A DNA stretch of 64,000 bases from UBA2040 sp041751955. GTDB taxonomy: Bacteria; Bacteroidota; Bacteroidia; Flavobacteriales_D; Crocinitomicaceae. The position numbers were made by a program, and so were the translations under genes. Positions 42,553 to 50,662 of this stretch are shown one piece after another. Below the pieces are notes generated by a model. That model saw only the letters and a program-made list of their open reading frames with translations. It was not told the origin of the DNA and ran no database searches. The stretch spans positions 50,701-114,700 of the forward strand of contig JBGSIB010000061.1 in NCBI GenBank assembly GCA_041751955.1, given 5' to 3'. Positions within the stretch are counted from its first letter, which is position 1. The number at the start of each line of letters is the position of its first letter.

Positions 42553-43740
42553 TCAATCGTTTGGACACAATTTAGAAGGGTCATCAAAAGAATTTATATA
42601 GTCTGTTGATTTCTTATCTTGAAGAATAAACACCTGCAATAGAGTAATTTCCCATATCCATTGTTGAACGCCATTTTTAAAACCACCTGGCACTAATACA
42701 CCATTCATCATCATTCCCGAACCAGGAACCGATCCATTAATATTCACATGCCTTTCGCTTGACAAGTCCCCAAAAGTATAGGTTCTGCAAATTTGATCAG
42801 CATATTTGTATTTATAACCAAAGGCGTCTTTAGTTATCTTATCGACCAATTCTCTTCCGAAATAATTTAGTTGGACATCGCTTCCAACTTCTAAATATTT
42901 TTTCTTGGATAAAGTTTGAATCAAAACTGCCTCAAGTTTTTTTTCATCACCGCTCAATAGAATTTCGTGGATGTCATTGAACAGGTCTATGAATTTCTCA
43001 AATTTAGGTATCTCAACTTCTGGCAGTTCGTTCATATGTGCCTTCGCTTTTTCCTCCTCCAGCGAATACTCCAATGTTTTAAGTCTTAATTCCTTAATTT
43101 CTTCTTCATGATACTCTGTTTTTTCAAGAACAGTTTCAGGACCATTTGACATGATAAATCGAACCCAATCGCCATTCACATCATCCTTATACAAACGCAT
43201 GGTCTTATTTATTTCTTTTTTCTCGACCGCCCAACCATTGATAATTTCAGCTGTATAAATCATTTCAATACTAACAGATTTTGGATCATGCCAGACAAAC
43301 TTGCTTTCTTCTTTAATTTTTGGCTCAACTACCAAATTCGTAATGTTTCGAAAATTGTATCCGTAAAACTGTTTCCAATCCTTGGAAATGGTAGCATAAA
43401 TTTCTTCGGTGCTGGGATTGGGTATGTCTAAATAGTGTTGATCGGTTTGTCTGAATTTCCAGTAGGAATAGGAACTTCCGCCCATAGATTGATAAACAGC
43501 ATCGCCAATAACCACAATTTTAAATTCAGGATATGATGCCGCTTTTTGCGTAATCTCAACTCCGCGAACATATTCCCAATTACCCGTAGATGAATTCCAT
43601 TGCCTTGTACCGGTTGTTTTGGTGAATTTGATTGAAACTTTGTTCGAATTGGTTAAATCCTTTTTTATCGTTGCATCACTCGGTTGGCAGAAAGCATAAA
43701 GCGAAAGAAGGACTGACAGAATTAAAAGTAAATTTTTCAT
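42553..43740 (-). CDS. Secreted protein of unknown function
   Basis: 395 residues. Signal peptide of about 18 residues (LYAFCQ). The first 200 residues are beta-rich with several Trp and Tyr (TGTRQWNSSTGNWEYVRGVE); the second half is helical and charged (about 225-320), with a short Gly/Pro-rich stretch near 345-360 (GSVPGSGMMMNGVLVPGG). No family recognised. It lies between the kinase gene (68 bases downstream) and the low-complexity secreted protein, all on the minus strand; a terminator sits between this gene and the latter. Confidence 0.65.
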   Translation of the reverse strand: MKNLLLILSVLLSLYAFCQPSDATIKKDLTNSNKVSIKFTKTTGTRQWNSSTGNWEYVRGVEITQKAASYPEFKIVVIGDAVYQSMGGSSYSYWKFRQTDQHYLDIPNPSTEEIYATISKDWKQFYGYNFRNITNLVVEPKIKEESKFVWHDPKSVSIEMIYTAEIINGWAVEKKEINKTMRLYKDDVNGDWVRFIMSNGPETVLEKTEYHEEEIKELRLKTLEYSLEEEKAKAHMNELPEVEIPKFEKFIDLFNDIHEILLSGDEKKLEAVLIQTLSKKKYLEVGSDVQLNYFGRELVDKITKDAFGYKYKYADQICRTYTFGDLSSERHVNINGSVPGSGMMMNGVLVPGGFKNGVQQWIWEITLLQVFILQDKKSTDYINSFDDPSKLCPND

Positions 43741-43764
43741 GATTTTGAAAGTTTAATTTTCGAA

Positions 43765-43802
43765 AAAGAGTCACATCCTAATTTACTAGAAGTGACCCTT
43801 TG
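43765..43802 (-). terminator. Terminator after the Pro/Lys-rich secreted protein gene
   Basis: AAAGAGTCAC and GTGACCCTTT arms pair with one mismatch around a 17-base loop; on the minus strand it ends in T's. Confidence 0.6.
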
Positions 43803-43840
43803 TTCATGTTAGTTTATTTTTTTAATGCTTAGTTCCAAAA

Positions 43841-44935
43841 TTACTTTCCACCACCCTCTTTGGCTTTTTCTTTAGCCTTCTCTTTGGCTTTCTCCTTCAT
43901 TTCTTCTTTCTTCTCCTCAATTTTTTCCTGACGAAGTCTTTCCTCTTCGCGCTCTTTCGCTTTTGCTTTAGCTTTTTCATTTGCTTCTTTTTTCAAGCGT
44001 GCTTCCATCTCCTCTGGTGTTTCTGAAGGAGCAGTTTCTGCAGAAGGTGTTTCTGTTTTAGGGGCTGTATTTGGAACTGGTGTAGTCGATGGTTTTGGCG
44101 TCACCACGGTTTTCGGTGTAACAGCTGGTTTCGGAGTTACCGCAGGTTTTGGAGCATTTGATGGAGTTGATGTTTTTGGTATAACCGTTGGTTGTGCCCC
44201 TGGAGTAGTATTTTTTGAAGGTATCGCTATATCCTTCTTCGTTGCAGGGGTTGTTGCCGGTTTATTTTTTTCGGCTTCTTCCGCCTTAATTTCTTCGATA
44301 TATCCTACAATATCTTCTTTCGTCTCGTTTATCTCACCTGTTACCGTTAATTTATAGTCAAAATCATATACACCCAAAGGTTTTACAATGTGAACTGTGA
44401 TGTATTTATCTTCAGTACCGAAAAAAGTGAATTCTATCTTTTTTCCCGCACCATCAATCGTTTTCCATTTCTCATTAACCGTTATTCCCTTTGCATCTTT
44501 GATACAAACTTTTACCGCCGCTGACGCTTTACCACCAGTTTGTTCCAAAGTAACATAGGTTTTATCCCATCCACTGAAATTGGAAACAAAAGTGCGTTCA
44601 GTTCCAGCAGGAGCTACGATATTGCCGGTGATGTTTTTGCAGGGAATGTTGATGTAACGAGGTCCTATGCTGTTATCTCCGTTTCCGGCAACTTCACCTA
44701 CTTTTTTGTATAATGAAGTTTGAAAATCTAAAGCTATATCTGTAATATCGGCAATCTGATCAGAGAAAATAAGTCTTGCTGCTGCTTTTCTGAAATCTTG
44801 ATATTCAATTATTGACTCATTAAATACATTTTGAATTTTAGAAAAATTGCTTGTACATCCCGGTTCACTTTGACCGAAGGCCGAAGTTGTAGTCAAGGCT
44901 ATTATGGCGAAGACTTTGATGAATTTTGTTCTCAT
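43841..44935 (-). CDS. Secreted protein with Pro/Lys-rich low-complexity tail, function unknown
   Basis: 364 residues. Signal peptide (1-21, TTSAFGQ). Residues about 25-215 are a folded region with an early cysteine pair (PGCTSNFSK and PCKNITGNI) and beta strands. Residues about 230-300 are a Pro/Thr/Lys linker with repeats of KPAVTPKPAVTPK type. Residues about 305-364 are an uninterrupted Lys/Glu/Ala helix (MKEKAKEKAKEKAK) that ends GGGK. The layout (globular, stiff linker, charged helix) suggests an envelope or cell-wall-spanning protein. No known family. It has a -7 box upstream and a terminator downstream. Confidence 0.65.
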   Translation of the reverse strand: MRTKFIKVFAIIALTTTSAFGQSEPGCTSNFSKIQNVFNESIIEYQDFRKAAARLIFSDQIADITDIALDFQTSLYKKVGEVAGNGDNSIGPRYINIPCKNITGNIVAPAGTERTFVSNFSGWDKTYVTLEQTGGKASAAVKVCIKDAKGITVNEKWKTIDGAGKKIEFTFFGTEDKYITVHIVKPLGVYDFDYKLTVTGEINETKEDIVGYIEEIKAEEAEKNKPATTPATKKDIAIPSKNTTPGAQPTVIPKTSTPSNAPKPAVTPKPAVTPKTVVTPKPSTTPVPNTAPKTETPSAETAPSETPEEMEARLKKEANEKAKAKAKEREEERLRQEKIEEKKEEMKEKAKEKAKEKAKEGGGK

Positions 44936-44967
44936 AATTTCTATTTTTTATGGATTAATATTTTCAC

Positions 44968-44975
44968 CAAAATTA
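44968..44975 (-). promoter_or_regulatory. -7 box for the Pro/Lys-rich secreted protein gene
   Basis: The minus strand reads TAATTTTG, giving a start near 44961 and a leader of about 26 bases. A TTTG lies 15 bases upstream, shorter than ideal. The rest of the 288-base divergent gap to 45224 shows no further feature. Confidence 0.45.
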
Positions 44976-45223
44976 CAGCCGTGTTATCGACAAAGCCTGT
45001 AGAGAAACAAAGAAGCTTTAAAAATCTATGGAAACCATTAGTTTTTTTGAATTACCGATTTCTTGATAATCTGCGATAAAAAACACTGTGCTTTCGGACT
45101 CTTTCTCCTTTTCTAGCGTTCGTTATTCTATTCAATCAACGAAATATTAATTGTGAAGAATTATTAATAAAATAGCATCGCTTGTTATTTTATTTAATTT
45201 AGGACATCAAAAAATAACAGACT

Positions 45224-48200
45224 ATGAGATTATTAGCTACGCTGGCCATTGCCTTTTTTGCAACTTATTCGAGCGCTTCAGAAAATTGGATGCGTTATTC
45301 TAAAATTTCTCCAGATGGAGAGAAAATCGCCTTTTCGCATCAAGGTGAGATATTTGTTGTGTCGTCCTTAGGCGGAAAAGCTTTGCAACTCACTAGTCAT
45401 GAAGCCTATGATTTCATGCCGATTTGGTCGCCTGATTCAAAAAGTATTGTTTTTGCAAGCAATCGATTTGGGAACAATGATTTGTTTAGTATTTCAGTCG
45501 AGGGAGGAGCAGTTTCTCGATTAACTTTTCATTCAAGTAACGATTATCCATACGCTTTTCATCCGAATGGGGAATCCGTAATTTATGGATCCAATCACGT
45601 GGACTCAAAAGAATCTATGCAATTTCCGTCAGGAGCCTTGCGCGAAGTATACACTGTTGGAATAAATGGTGGACGAGAAAAAATGCTCTTGTCCATTCCT
45701 GCAGAAAATTGTGTTTATAATTTTGACGGAAATCAAATGCTTTTTTACAATGCGAAAGGCTATGAAGACGAATGGAGAAAACATCATCAATCTTCCGTTA
45801 CAAGAGACATTGTATTGTATGATTTCACAACTAAAGCGTACAAACAAGTCACCAATTGGAATGGTGAAGACCGCGATCCCGTTTTCGGAAAAGATGGTTC
45901 TTTCTATTTTTTATCAGAAAAAAGTGGTTCCTTCAATTTATGGCAAGGAAATCTTTATGGCGGTGAACCATATGCCAAACAATTGACCAATTTCGATAAA
46001 CACCCCTTACGTTTTTTGTCTAGTTCAAATAGCGGAAAACTATGTTTCGGGTATCATGGAGATATCTATACTTTCGAAAACGGCAAAGCTACTTTGCTGA
46101 GCATAGAAATATTGAAAGATGAAAACAGTAACAACGAAACACTCATTTCGGTTAATTCAAATCCCTCGGAATTTGTGGTTTCGCCTGACGGAAAGGAAAT
46201 GGCTTTTATTTATAGAGGAAATGTCTTTGTTAGCTCAGTAGACTACACAACGACCAAACAAATTACGAGTACTACGGGTCAAGAACGCAACATTTCTTTT
46301 TCACCAGATGGCAAAAAAGTCTTGTACGCAAGCGAAAGAGACAGTTCATGGAATATTTATGAAACCAGTCGTGTAAATGATCAAGAAACGCATTTTTTCA
46401 ACGCTACTTTACTGAAAGAAACCGTTCTGATTAACTCTTCAAAAGAAGAATTTGATCCAAAATATTCACCAGATGGTGAGGAAATTGCCTTTTTACAGAA
46501 TAGAACGGCTCTGATGATTTACAATACCAAAACGAAGTTGATTCGAGAGGTAATGCCCTTGAGTTCAAATTATTCATACGCTGATGGCGACCAATATTAT
46601 ACTTGGGCACCAGATTCAAAACATTTATTGGTACAGTTTTTCGATTTTGGAAGATGGAATGCTGATATTGGTTTAGTTTCTTCAAGCGGAAAAGAAAAAC
46701 CCATCAATTTGACGGAAAGTGGTTACGGTAGCTCCATACCTAAGTTTGCCATGAACGGTGAAATGGTCTATTACGGAACCGACAAATACGGTATGCGCTC
46801 TCACGGAAGTTGGGGAAGTCAAGGTGATGTAGAAGCGATATTCTTAACCAAAGATGCCTACTACAAATACACTTTGAGTGAAGAGGATTATGCCTTATGG
46901 AAAGAAGCAGAAGATGCTGCAAATGGCGAAAAAGAAGAACCTGAAGAGAAATCTAAAAAGAAAGATAAATCCAAAAAAGACACCAAAGAGAAAGTCGAGG
47001 AAGTAAAACCTTTAAAAATAGATTTAGCTGGCTTACACGATAGAAAAGTAAGATTGACAACCCATTCATCCAATTTAGCGGATTACCTTTTGAATGAGGA
47101 AGCAACAGAATTGTATTACTTAGCCAATTTCGAAAAAGGCTTTGATTTGTGGAATACCAGTTTGAAAAAAGACGAAACCAAATTGATTTCAAAAATTGGC
47201 ACCTATGGTTCAGGTATGGAATTCGATAAAGAACAAAAAATGCTCTTTTACGCGCAGAATGGAATGGTAATGAAATATGATATTGCCTCCTCCACACCAA
47301 AACCTGTTGCGTTCAATACTGAAATGAAATTAGATGCAGCCAGCGAGCGAGCTTATATGTTTGAACATGCTTGGAGACAAGTTCGTGAAAAATTCTATGT
47401 AGAAGATTTGCACGGTGTAGATTGGGATATGTACAAAAAAGAATACGAGCAAAAATTAGCTACAATAAACAATTCATTAGACTTTTCAGAGATGTTGTCC
47501 GAAATGTTGGGTGAATTAAATGCTTCTCACACAGGCTCAGGTTCGCGAAATTACAATCCGAAAGGAGACCAAACTGCTACTTTGGGTTGCTTTTATGACG
47601 AATCCTACGCGGGTAACGGATTGAAAATTTCTGAAATCATGGATAAAAGTCCATTGACCTTGCATTCAAACAAAATTAAGGCTGGAACTGTCATTGAAAA
47701 AATAGATGGTGAAGCTATTTTGAAAGACCAAAATTACTTGCCTTTATTTAATCGTAAAACTGGCAAGAAAGTGCTGCTTTCATTGATGAATCCTGTAACA
47801 AAAGAAAAATGGGATGAGATTGTCGTTCCTATTTCGACTAGACAACAAAATGAATTGCTTTACGAACGTTTCGTCAAAAGATGCGAGCATATTGTCGATA
47901 GTTTATCCGACGGTCGATTAGCTTATGTCCATATTGCTGGAATGGATTCTGAATCATTCCGTCATTTGTATGATAAAGCATTGGGGAAATACAACCAAAA
48001 AGAAGGCATCATAATCGATACACGTTTCAATGGTGGTGGATGGCTTCATGATGATTTAGCAACTTTCTTAAGTGGAAAAGCCTATATGAGCTTCGAACCT
48101 AGAGGTCAAAAAAATATGGGAGGTGAACCTTTAGCTAAATGGCAAAAACCTTCTTGTGTTTTGATGAGCGAAGGAAATTATTCAGATGCACATTTATTTC

Positions 48201-48463
48201 CATATACCTATAAAGCACTTGGCATTGGTAAACTTATTGGAATGCCAGTTGCTGGAACAGGAACAGCCGTTTGGTGGGAAACCATGGTAGACGGTTCGAC
48301 TTGGTTTGGAATTCCGCAAGTAGGTATGCGTAGTTTGACCGAAGGATTCCTAGTGGAAAACCATGAACTTCAACCTGATATTTTAGTCGAAAATGAATAT
48401 GCGAAATTTTTGATGGGTGTTGATCAGCAATTGGAAGCGGCGGTGAAAGAATTATTGAAATAA
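45224..48463 (+). CDS. Secreted tricorn-like S41 serine protease
   Basis: 1079 residues with a signal peptide (1-17, YSSAS). The first half contains PD40/WD40-like beta-propeller repeats (ISPDGEKIAFSHQGEIFVVS, WSPDSKSIVFAS, FSPDGKKVLYAS and more). A charged insert (about 565-605, GEKEEPEEKSKKKDKSKKD) lies before the second propeller. The C-terminal part has a PDZ-like region (about 800-860) and the S41 protease core with IIDTRFNGGGWLHDDL and the likely nucleophile Ser987 in EGNYSDAHLFPY. This matches tricorn core protease homologues, which degrade peptides; a periplasmic site is inferred. It stands alone. Confidence 0.92.
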   Translation: MRLLATLAIAFFATYSSASENWMRYSKISPDGEKIAFSHQGEIFVVSSLGGKALQLTSHEAYDFMPIWSPDSKSIVFASNRFGNNDLFSISVEGGAVSRLTFHSSNDYPYAFHPNGESVIYGSNHVDSKESMQFPSGALREVYTVGINGGREKMLLSIPAENCVYNFDGNQMLFYNAKGYEDEWRKHHQSSVTRDIVLYDFTTKAYKQVTNWNGEDRDPVFGKDGSFYFLSEKSGSFNLWQGNLYGGEPYAKQLTNFDKHPLRFLSSSNSGKLCFGYHGDIYTFENGKATLLSIEILKDENSNNETLISVNSNPSEFVVSPDGKEMAFIYRGNVFVSSVDYTTTKQITSTTGQERNISFSPDGKKVLYASERDSSWNIYETSRVNDQETHFFNATLLKETVLINSSKEEFDPKYSPDGEEIAFLQNRTALMIYNTKTKLIREVMPLSSNYSYADGDQYYTWAPDSKHLLVQFFDFGRWNADIGLVSSSGKEKPINLTESGYGSSIPKFAMNGEMVYYGTDKYGMRSHGSWGSQGDVEAIFLTKDAYYKYTLSEEDYALWKEAEDAANGEKEEPEEKSKKKDKSKKDTKEKVEEVKPLKIDLAGLHDRKVRLTTHSSNLADYLLNEEATELYYLANFEKGFDLWNTSLKKDETKLISKIGTYGSGMEFDKEQKMLFYAQNGMVMKYDIASSTPKPVAFNTEMKLDAASERAYMFEHAWRQVREKFYVEDLHGVDWDMYKKEYEQKLATINNSLDFSEMLSEMLGELNASHTGSGSRNYNPKGDQTATLGCFYDESYAGNGLKISEIMDKSPLTLHSNKIKAGTVIEKIDGEAILKDQNYLPLFNRKTGKKVLLSLMNPVTKEKWDEIVVPISTRQQNELLYERFVKRCEHIVDSLSDGRLAYVHIAGMDSESFRHLYDKALGKYNQKEGIIIDTRFNGGGWLHDDLATFLSGKAYMSFEPRGQKNMGGEPLAKWQKPSCVLMSEGNYSDAHLFPYTYKALGIGKLIGMPVAGTGTAVWWETMVDGSTWFGIPQVGMRSLTEGFLVENHELQPDILVENEYAKFLMGVDQQLEAAVKELLK

Positions 48464-48505
48464 TGAAGGCATTACATTAGTCGTTTTATTTTATAGAAAT
48501 ACTTA

Positions 48506-48542
48506 AAAGAGTTGTTATTCTTGATATAGCAGCTCTTTTTTT
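48506..48542 (+). terminator. Terminator after the tricorn-like gene
   Basis: AAAGAGTTGTTA and TAGCAGCTCTTT pair over 12 bases with two G-U pairs, then a run of T's. The remaining gap to 48830 holds one weak small frame and a second hairpin. Confidence 0.75.
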
Positions 48543-48598
48543 ATGAACCTAAATGAAGAGTTTATTACTCCTTTAATTTTCCAAATCTCATTCAGAAC

Positions 48599-48632
48599 AG
48601 AAAAGGCCCTCAACACAAACTGAGACCTTTCA
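48599..48632 (-). terminator. Possible terminator for the minus-strand symporter unit
   Basis: AAAGG/CCTTT and CTCA/TGAG segments pair with one bulge; on the minus strand it is followed by T's. Confidence 0.45.
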
Positions 48633-48684
48633 TTCAAGTTGTTGATAATTATATTGTTACATAGATTATTTATTCTATAACGCC

Positions 48685-48798
48685 TTATTTCGTTTGTCCA
48701 GAAACAAAAAAGATTTCTGGAAATAAATCCGTTACCTTTTCTTTGAAAAGAAGTAACTGCTCTGCATGGTCATTGTTTGAGCTTAATATAGTTTTCAT
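48685..48798 (-). CDS. Possible 37-residue protein downstream of the symporter gene
   Basis: An ATG at 48798 opens 37 codons (MKTILSSNNDHAEQLLLFKE to SGQTK). Composition is protein-like, with a predicted helix, but there is no clear ribosome site and no recognised family. It lies 32 bases after the symporter stop and before the hairpin at 48599-48632, so it could be the end of that operon. A gene fragment or chance frame is equally possible. Confidence 0.25.
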   Translation of the reverse strand: MKTILSSNNDHAEQLLLFKEKVTDLFPEIFFVSGQTK

Positions 48799-48830
48799 GA
48801 ATGAAAATATAAGATAACAACGAAAATAAT

Positions 48831-50546
48831 TTATTTGTGATTTTGCACCAATTTCTGAATTAAAATCGAAAAAAGAAGAACCAGAATACATCCCAGTAAA
48901 TTATACCATAAATACCCCATTTTAAGTAATCCTGGCGCAAGTTCGTACACATTTAAAAAATGAACAATTAAAACAAATATTTCTGAAACGATGGCCGCTA
49001 TAAAAACAGCCCGAGCACCCACTTTTTTCACATAAAAAGCAACCAAGAAAATCCCGAGAATAGTCCCGTAAAACAATGACCCTAGGATATTTACAGCTTG
49101 TATTAAATTCTCAAACAAGGACATACTTGTCGCAAACAGAATGGCTAAAATCCCCCACATCAAGGTGAACATTTTTGACGATTTCAAATAGTGTTTCTCG
49201 TCTTTTTGGGGTTGAATAGATCGTTTGTACAAATCAATTGTAGTCGTTGTAGCCAAAGCATTTAATTCGCTGGCTGTGCTAGACATAGCGGCGCAAAACA
49301 TGACAGAAAAAAGCAAGCCTATCATCCCGATAGGCATATAATCCATCACGAAATTCATGAAAATATAATCTTTGTCGTTTGTCTCAATCCTTGGGTCGGT
49401 TTTGACGATTAATGTTTTAGCCTCTTCCCTTAAAGCAGATTCCTCGACTTGTAATTCTTTAATCCGTTTTTGATGTAGGCGAACTAGCTCTGCCTCCCCT
49501 ACTTTTTCCGCTGCAACCATACTCGAAACAGCATCCTTTTTCTTTTCAAAAACCAAGTGATAGGTTTTCTCCAACTCCTTGTATTCTCCTGCATTTGAAG
49601 ATTGGAGGACTTTTTCCGTTCCTGTTTTATTGAAAAATAATGGTGCTTCGTTGAATTGGTAAAAAACGAATACCAAAACACCAATAAATAAAATAATGAA
49701 TTGCATCGGGATTTTTAATAAACCATTCATTATCAATCCCAAACGACTTTGCGTCAAGGATTTTCCTGTTAAATAACGTTGAACTTGCGACTGATCTGTC
49801 CCGAAATATGACATGAACAAGAATACTGCTGCTATCATGCCCGTCCAAATGTTGTATTTGTTTTCTAAGTCAAAATCAAAACTTACTGGGTTCAGTTTTC
49901 CCATTTTTCCAGCTACATGCAAAGTATCTGTAAAACTTAAATCGGCTGGCAACATTTGAAGGACCATTACGCCCGCTAAAATCATACCGCCCATCATAAC
50001 GAGCATTTGCTGTTTTTGGGTTTGTGTTACGGCTTTTGTGCCGCCAGAAACAGTGTAAATGATGACCAAAAGTCCAATAAAAACATTGGTTAAGGTCAAA
50101 TTCCAGTGCAAAAGTGTTGATAGAATTATTGCTGGTGCATAGATGGTAATTCCCGCTGCTAGTCCTCGCTGAACCAAAAACAAAATAGCTGCTAGTGATC
50201 GTGTTTTTAAATCAAAACGCGTTTCTAAAAATTCATATGCCGTATAAACTTTCAATTTATAGAAAATCGGAATGAAAGTTACGCTCAGAATTATCATGGC
50301 CAAAGGCAAACCAAAATACATTTGTATGAAGCCCATTCCATCGGTGTAGGCTTGTCCAGGTGTTGAAAGAAAAGTAATAGCCGAAGCCTGAGTTGCCATA
50401 ATGGAAATTCCTATACTCCACCATTTCGCATCGTTATTTCCTTTTAAATATCCTTCTAAATCTTTGCTTCCACGAGTTTTCCATACACCGTAAATAACGA
50501 TAAACAGCAAAGAACCAATGAGAACTATCCAATCAATTGTACTCAT
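48831..50546 (-). CDS. Sodium:solute symporter family protein with coiled-coil insert
   Basis: 571 residues, about thirteen hydrophobic segments in the SSS fold. It begins TIDWIVLIGSLLFIVIYGVW and has the family block SIGISIMATQASAITFLSTPG near 45-65, plus QRYLTGKSLTQSRLG. Between two helices, residues about 310-390 form a hydrophilic coiled-coil insert (EYKELEKTYHLVFEKKKD) that short SSS members lack. Solute unknown; a product of the adjacent deacetylase is possible. Its ATG overlaps the stop of the 39-residue membrane protein gene by four bases. Confidence 0.92.
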   Translation of the reverse strand: MSTIDWIVLIGSLLFIVIYGVWKTRGSKDLEGYLKGNNDAKWWSIGISIMATQASAITFLSTPGQAYTDGMGFIQMYFGLPLAMIILSVTFIPIFYKLKVYTAYEFLETRFDLKTRSLAAILFLVQRGLAAGITIYAPAIILSTLLHWNLTLTNVFIGLLVIIYTVSGGTKAVTQTQKQQMLVMMGGMILAGVMVLQMLPADLSFTDTLHVAGKMGKLNPVSFDFDLENKYNIWTGMIAAVFLFMSYFGTDQSQVQRYLTGKSLTQSRLGLIMNGLLKIPMQFIILFIGVLVFVFYQFNEAPLFFNKTGTEKVLQSSNAGEYKELEKTYHLVFEKKKDAVSSMVAAEKVGEAELVRLHQKRIKELQVEESALREEAKTLIVKTDPRIETNDKDYIFMNFVMDYMPIGMIGLLFSVMFCAAMSSTASELNALATTTTIDLYKRSIQPQKDEKHYLKSSKMFTLMWGILAILFATSMSLFENLIQAVNILGSLFYGTILGIFLVAFYVKKVGARAVFIAAIVSEIFVLIVHFLNVYELAPGLLKMGYLWYNLLGCILVLLFSILIQKLVQNHK

Positions 50547-50662
50547 GAAAAATGATTAGATAAATACAAAAACCAAATAATTTGAGCGAACAAAAACAGC
50601 ATCAACAAAACGTACCAACCTTCCCATGATTTAAAAACGGGTGGTTTTTCCTTTTCAGTCAT
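50543..50662 (-). CDS. 39-residue single-pass membrane protein
   Basis: ATG at 50662, 39 codons: a short charged and proline-containing N-terminus (MTEKEKPPVFKSWEGWY), one hydrophobic helix (about 18-34, VLLMLFLFAQIIWFLYL) and a short tail. The reading frame overlaps the end of the PIG-L gene by eight bases and the start of the symporter gene by four, so all three are translationally linked. Too short for most gene callers. Likely a single-pass subunit of the symporter; not recognised as a named family. Confidence 0.75.
   Translation of the reverse strand: MTEKEKPPVFKSWEGWYVLLMLFLFAQIIWFLYLSNHFS

Noticed and set aside
48685..48891. 68-codon version of the small frame near the symporter gene
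   Set aside because: It overlaps the end of the symporter gene in another frame; only the ATG at 48798 stays outside it, and even that is weak.
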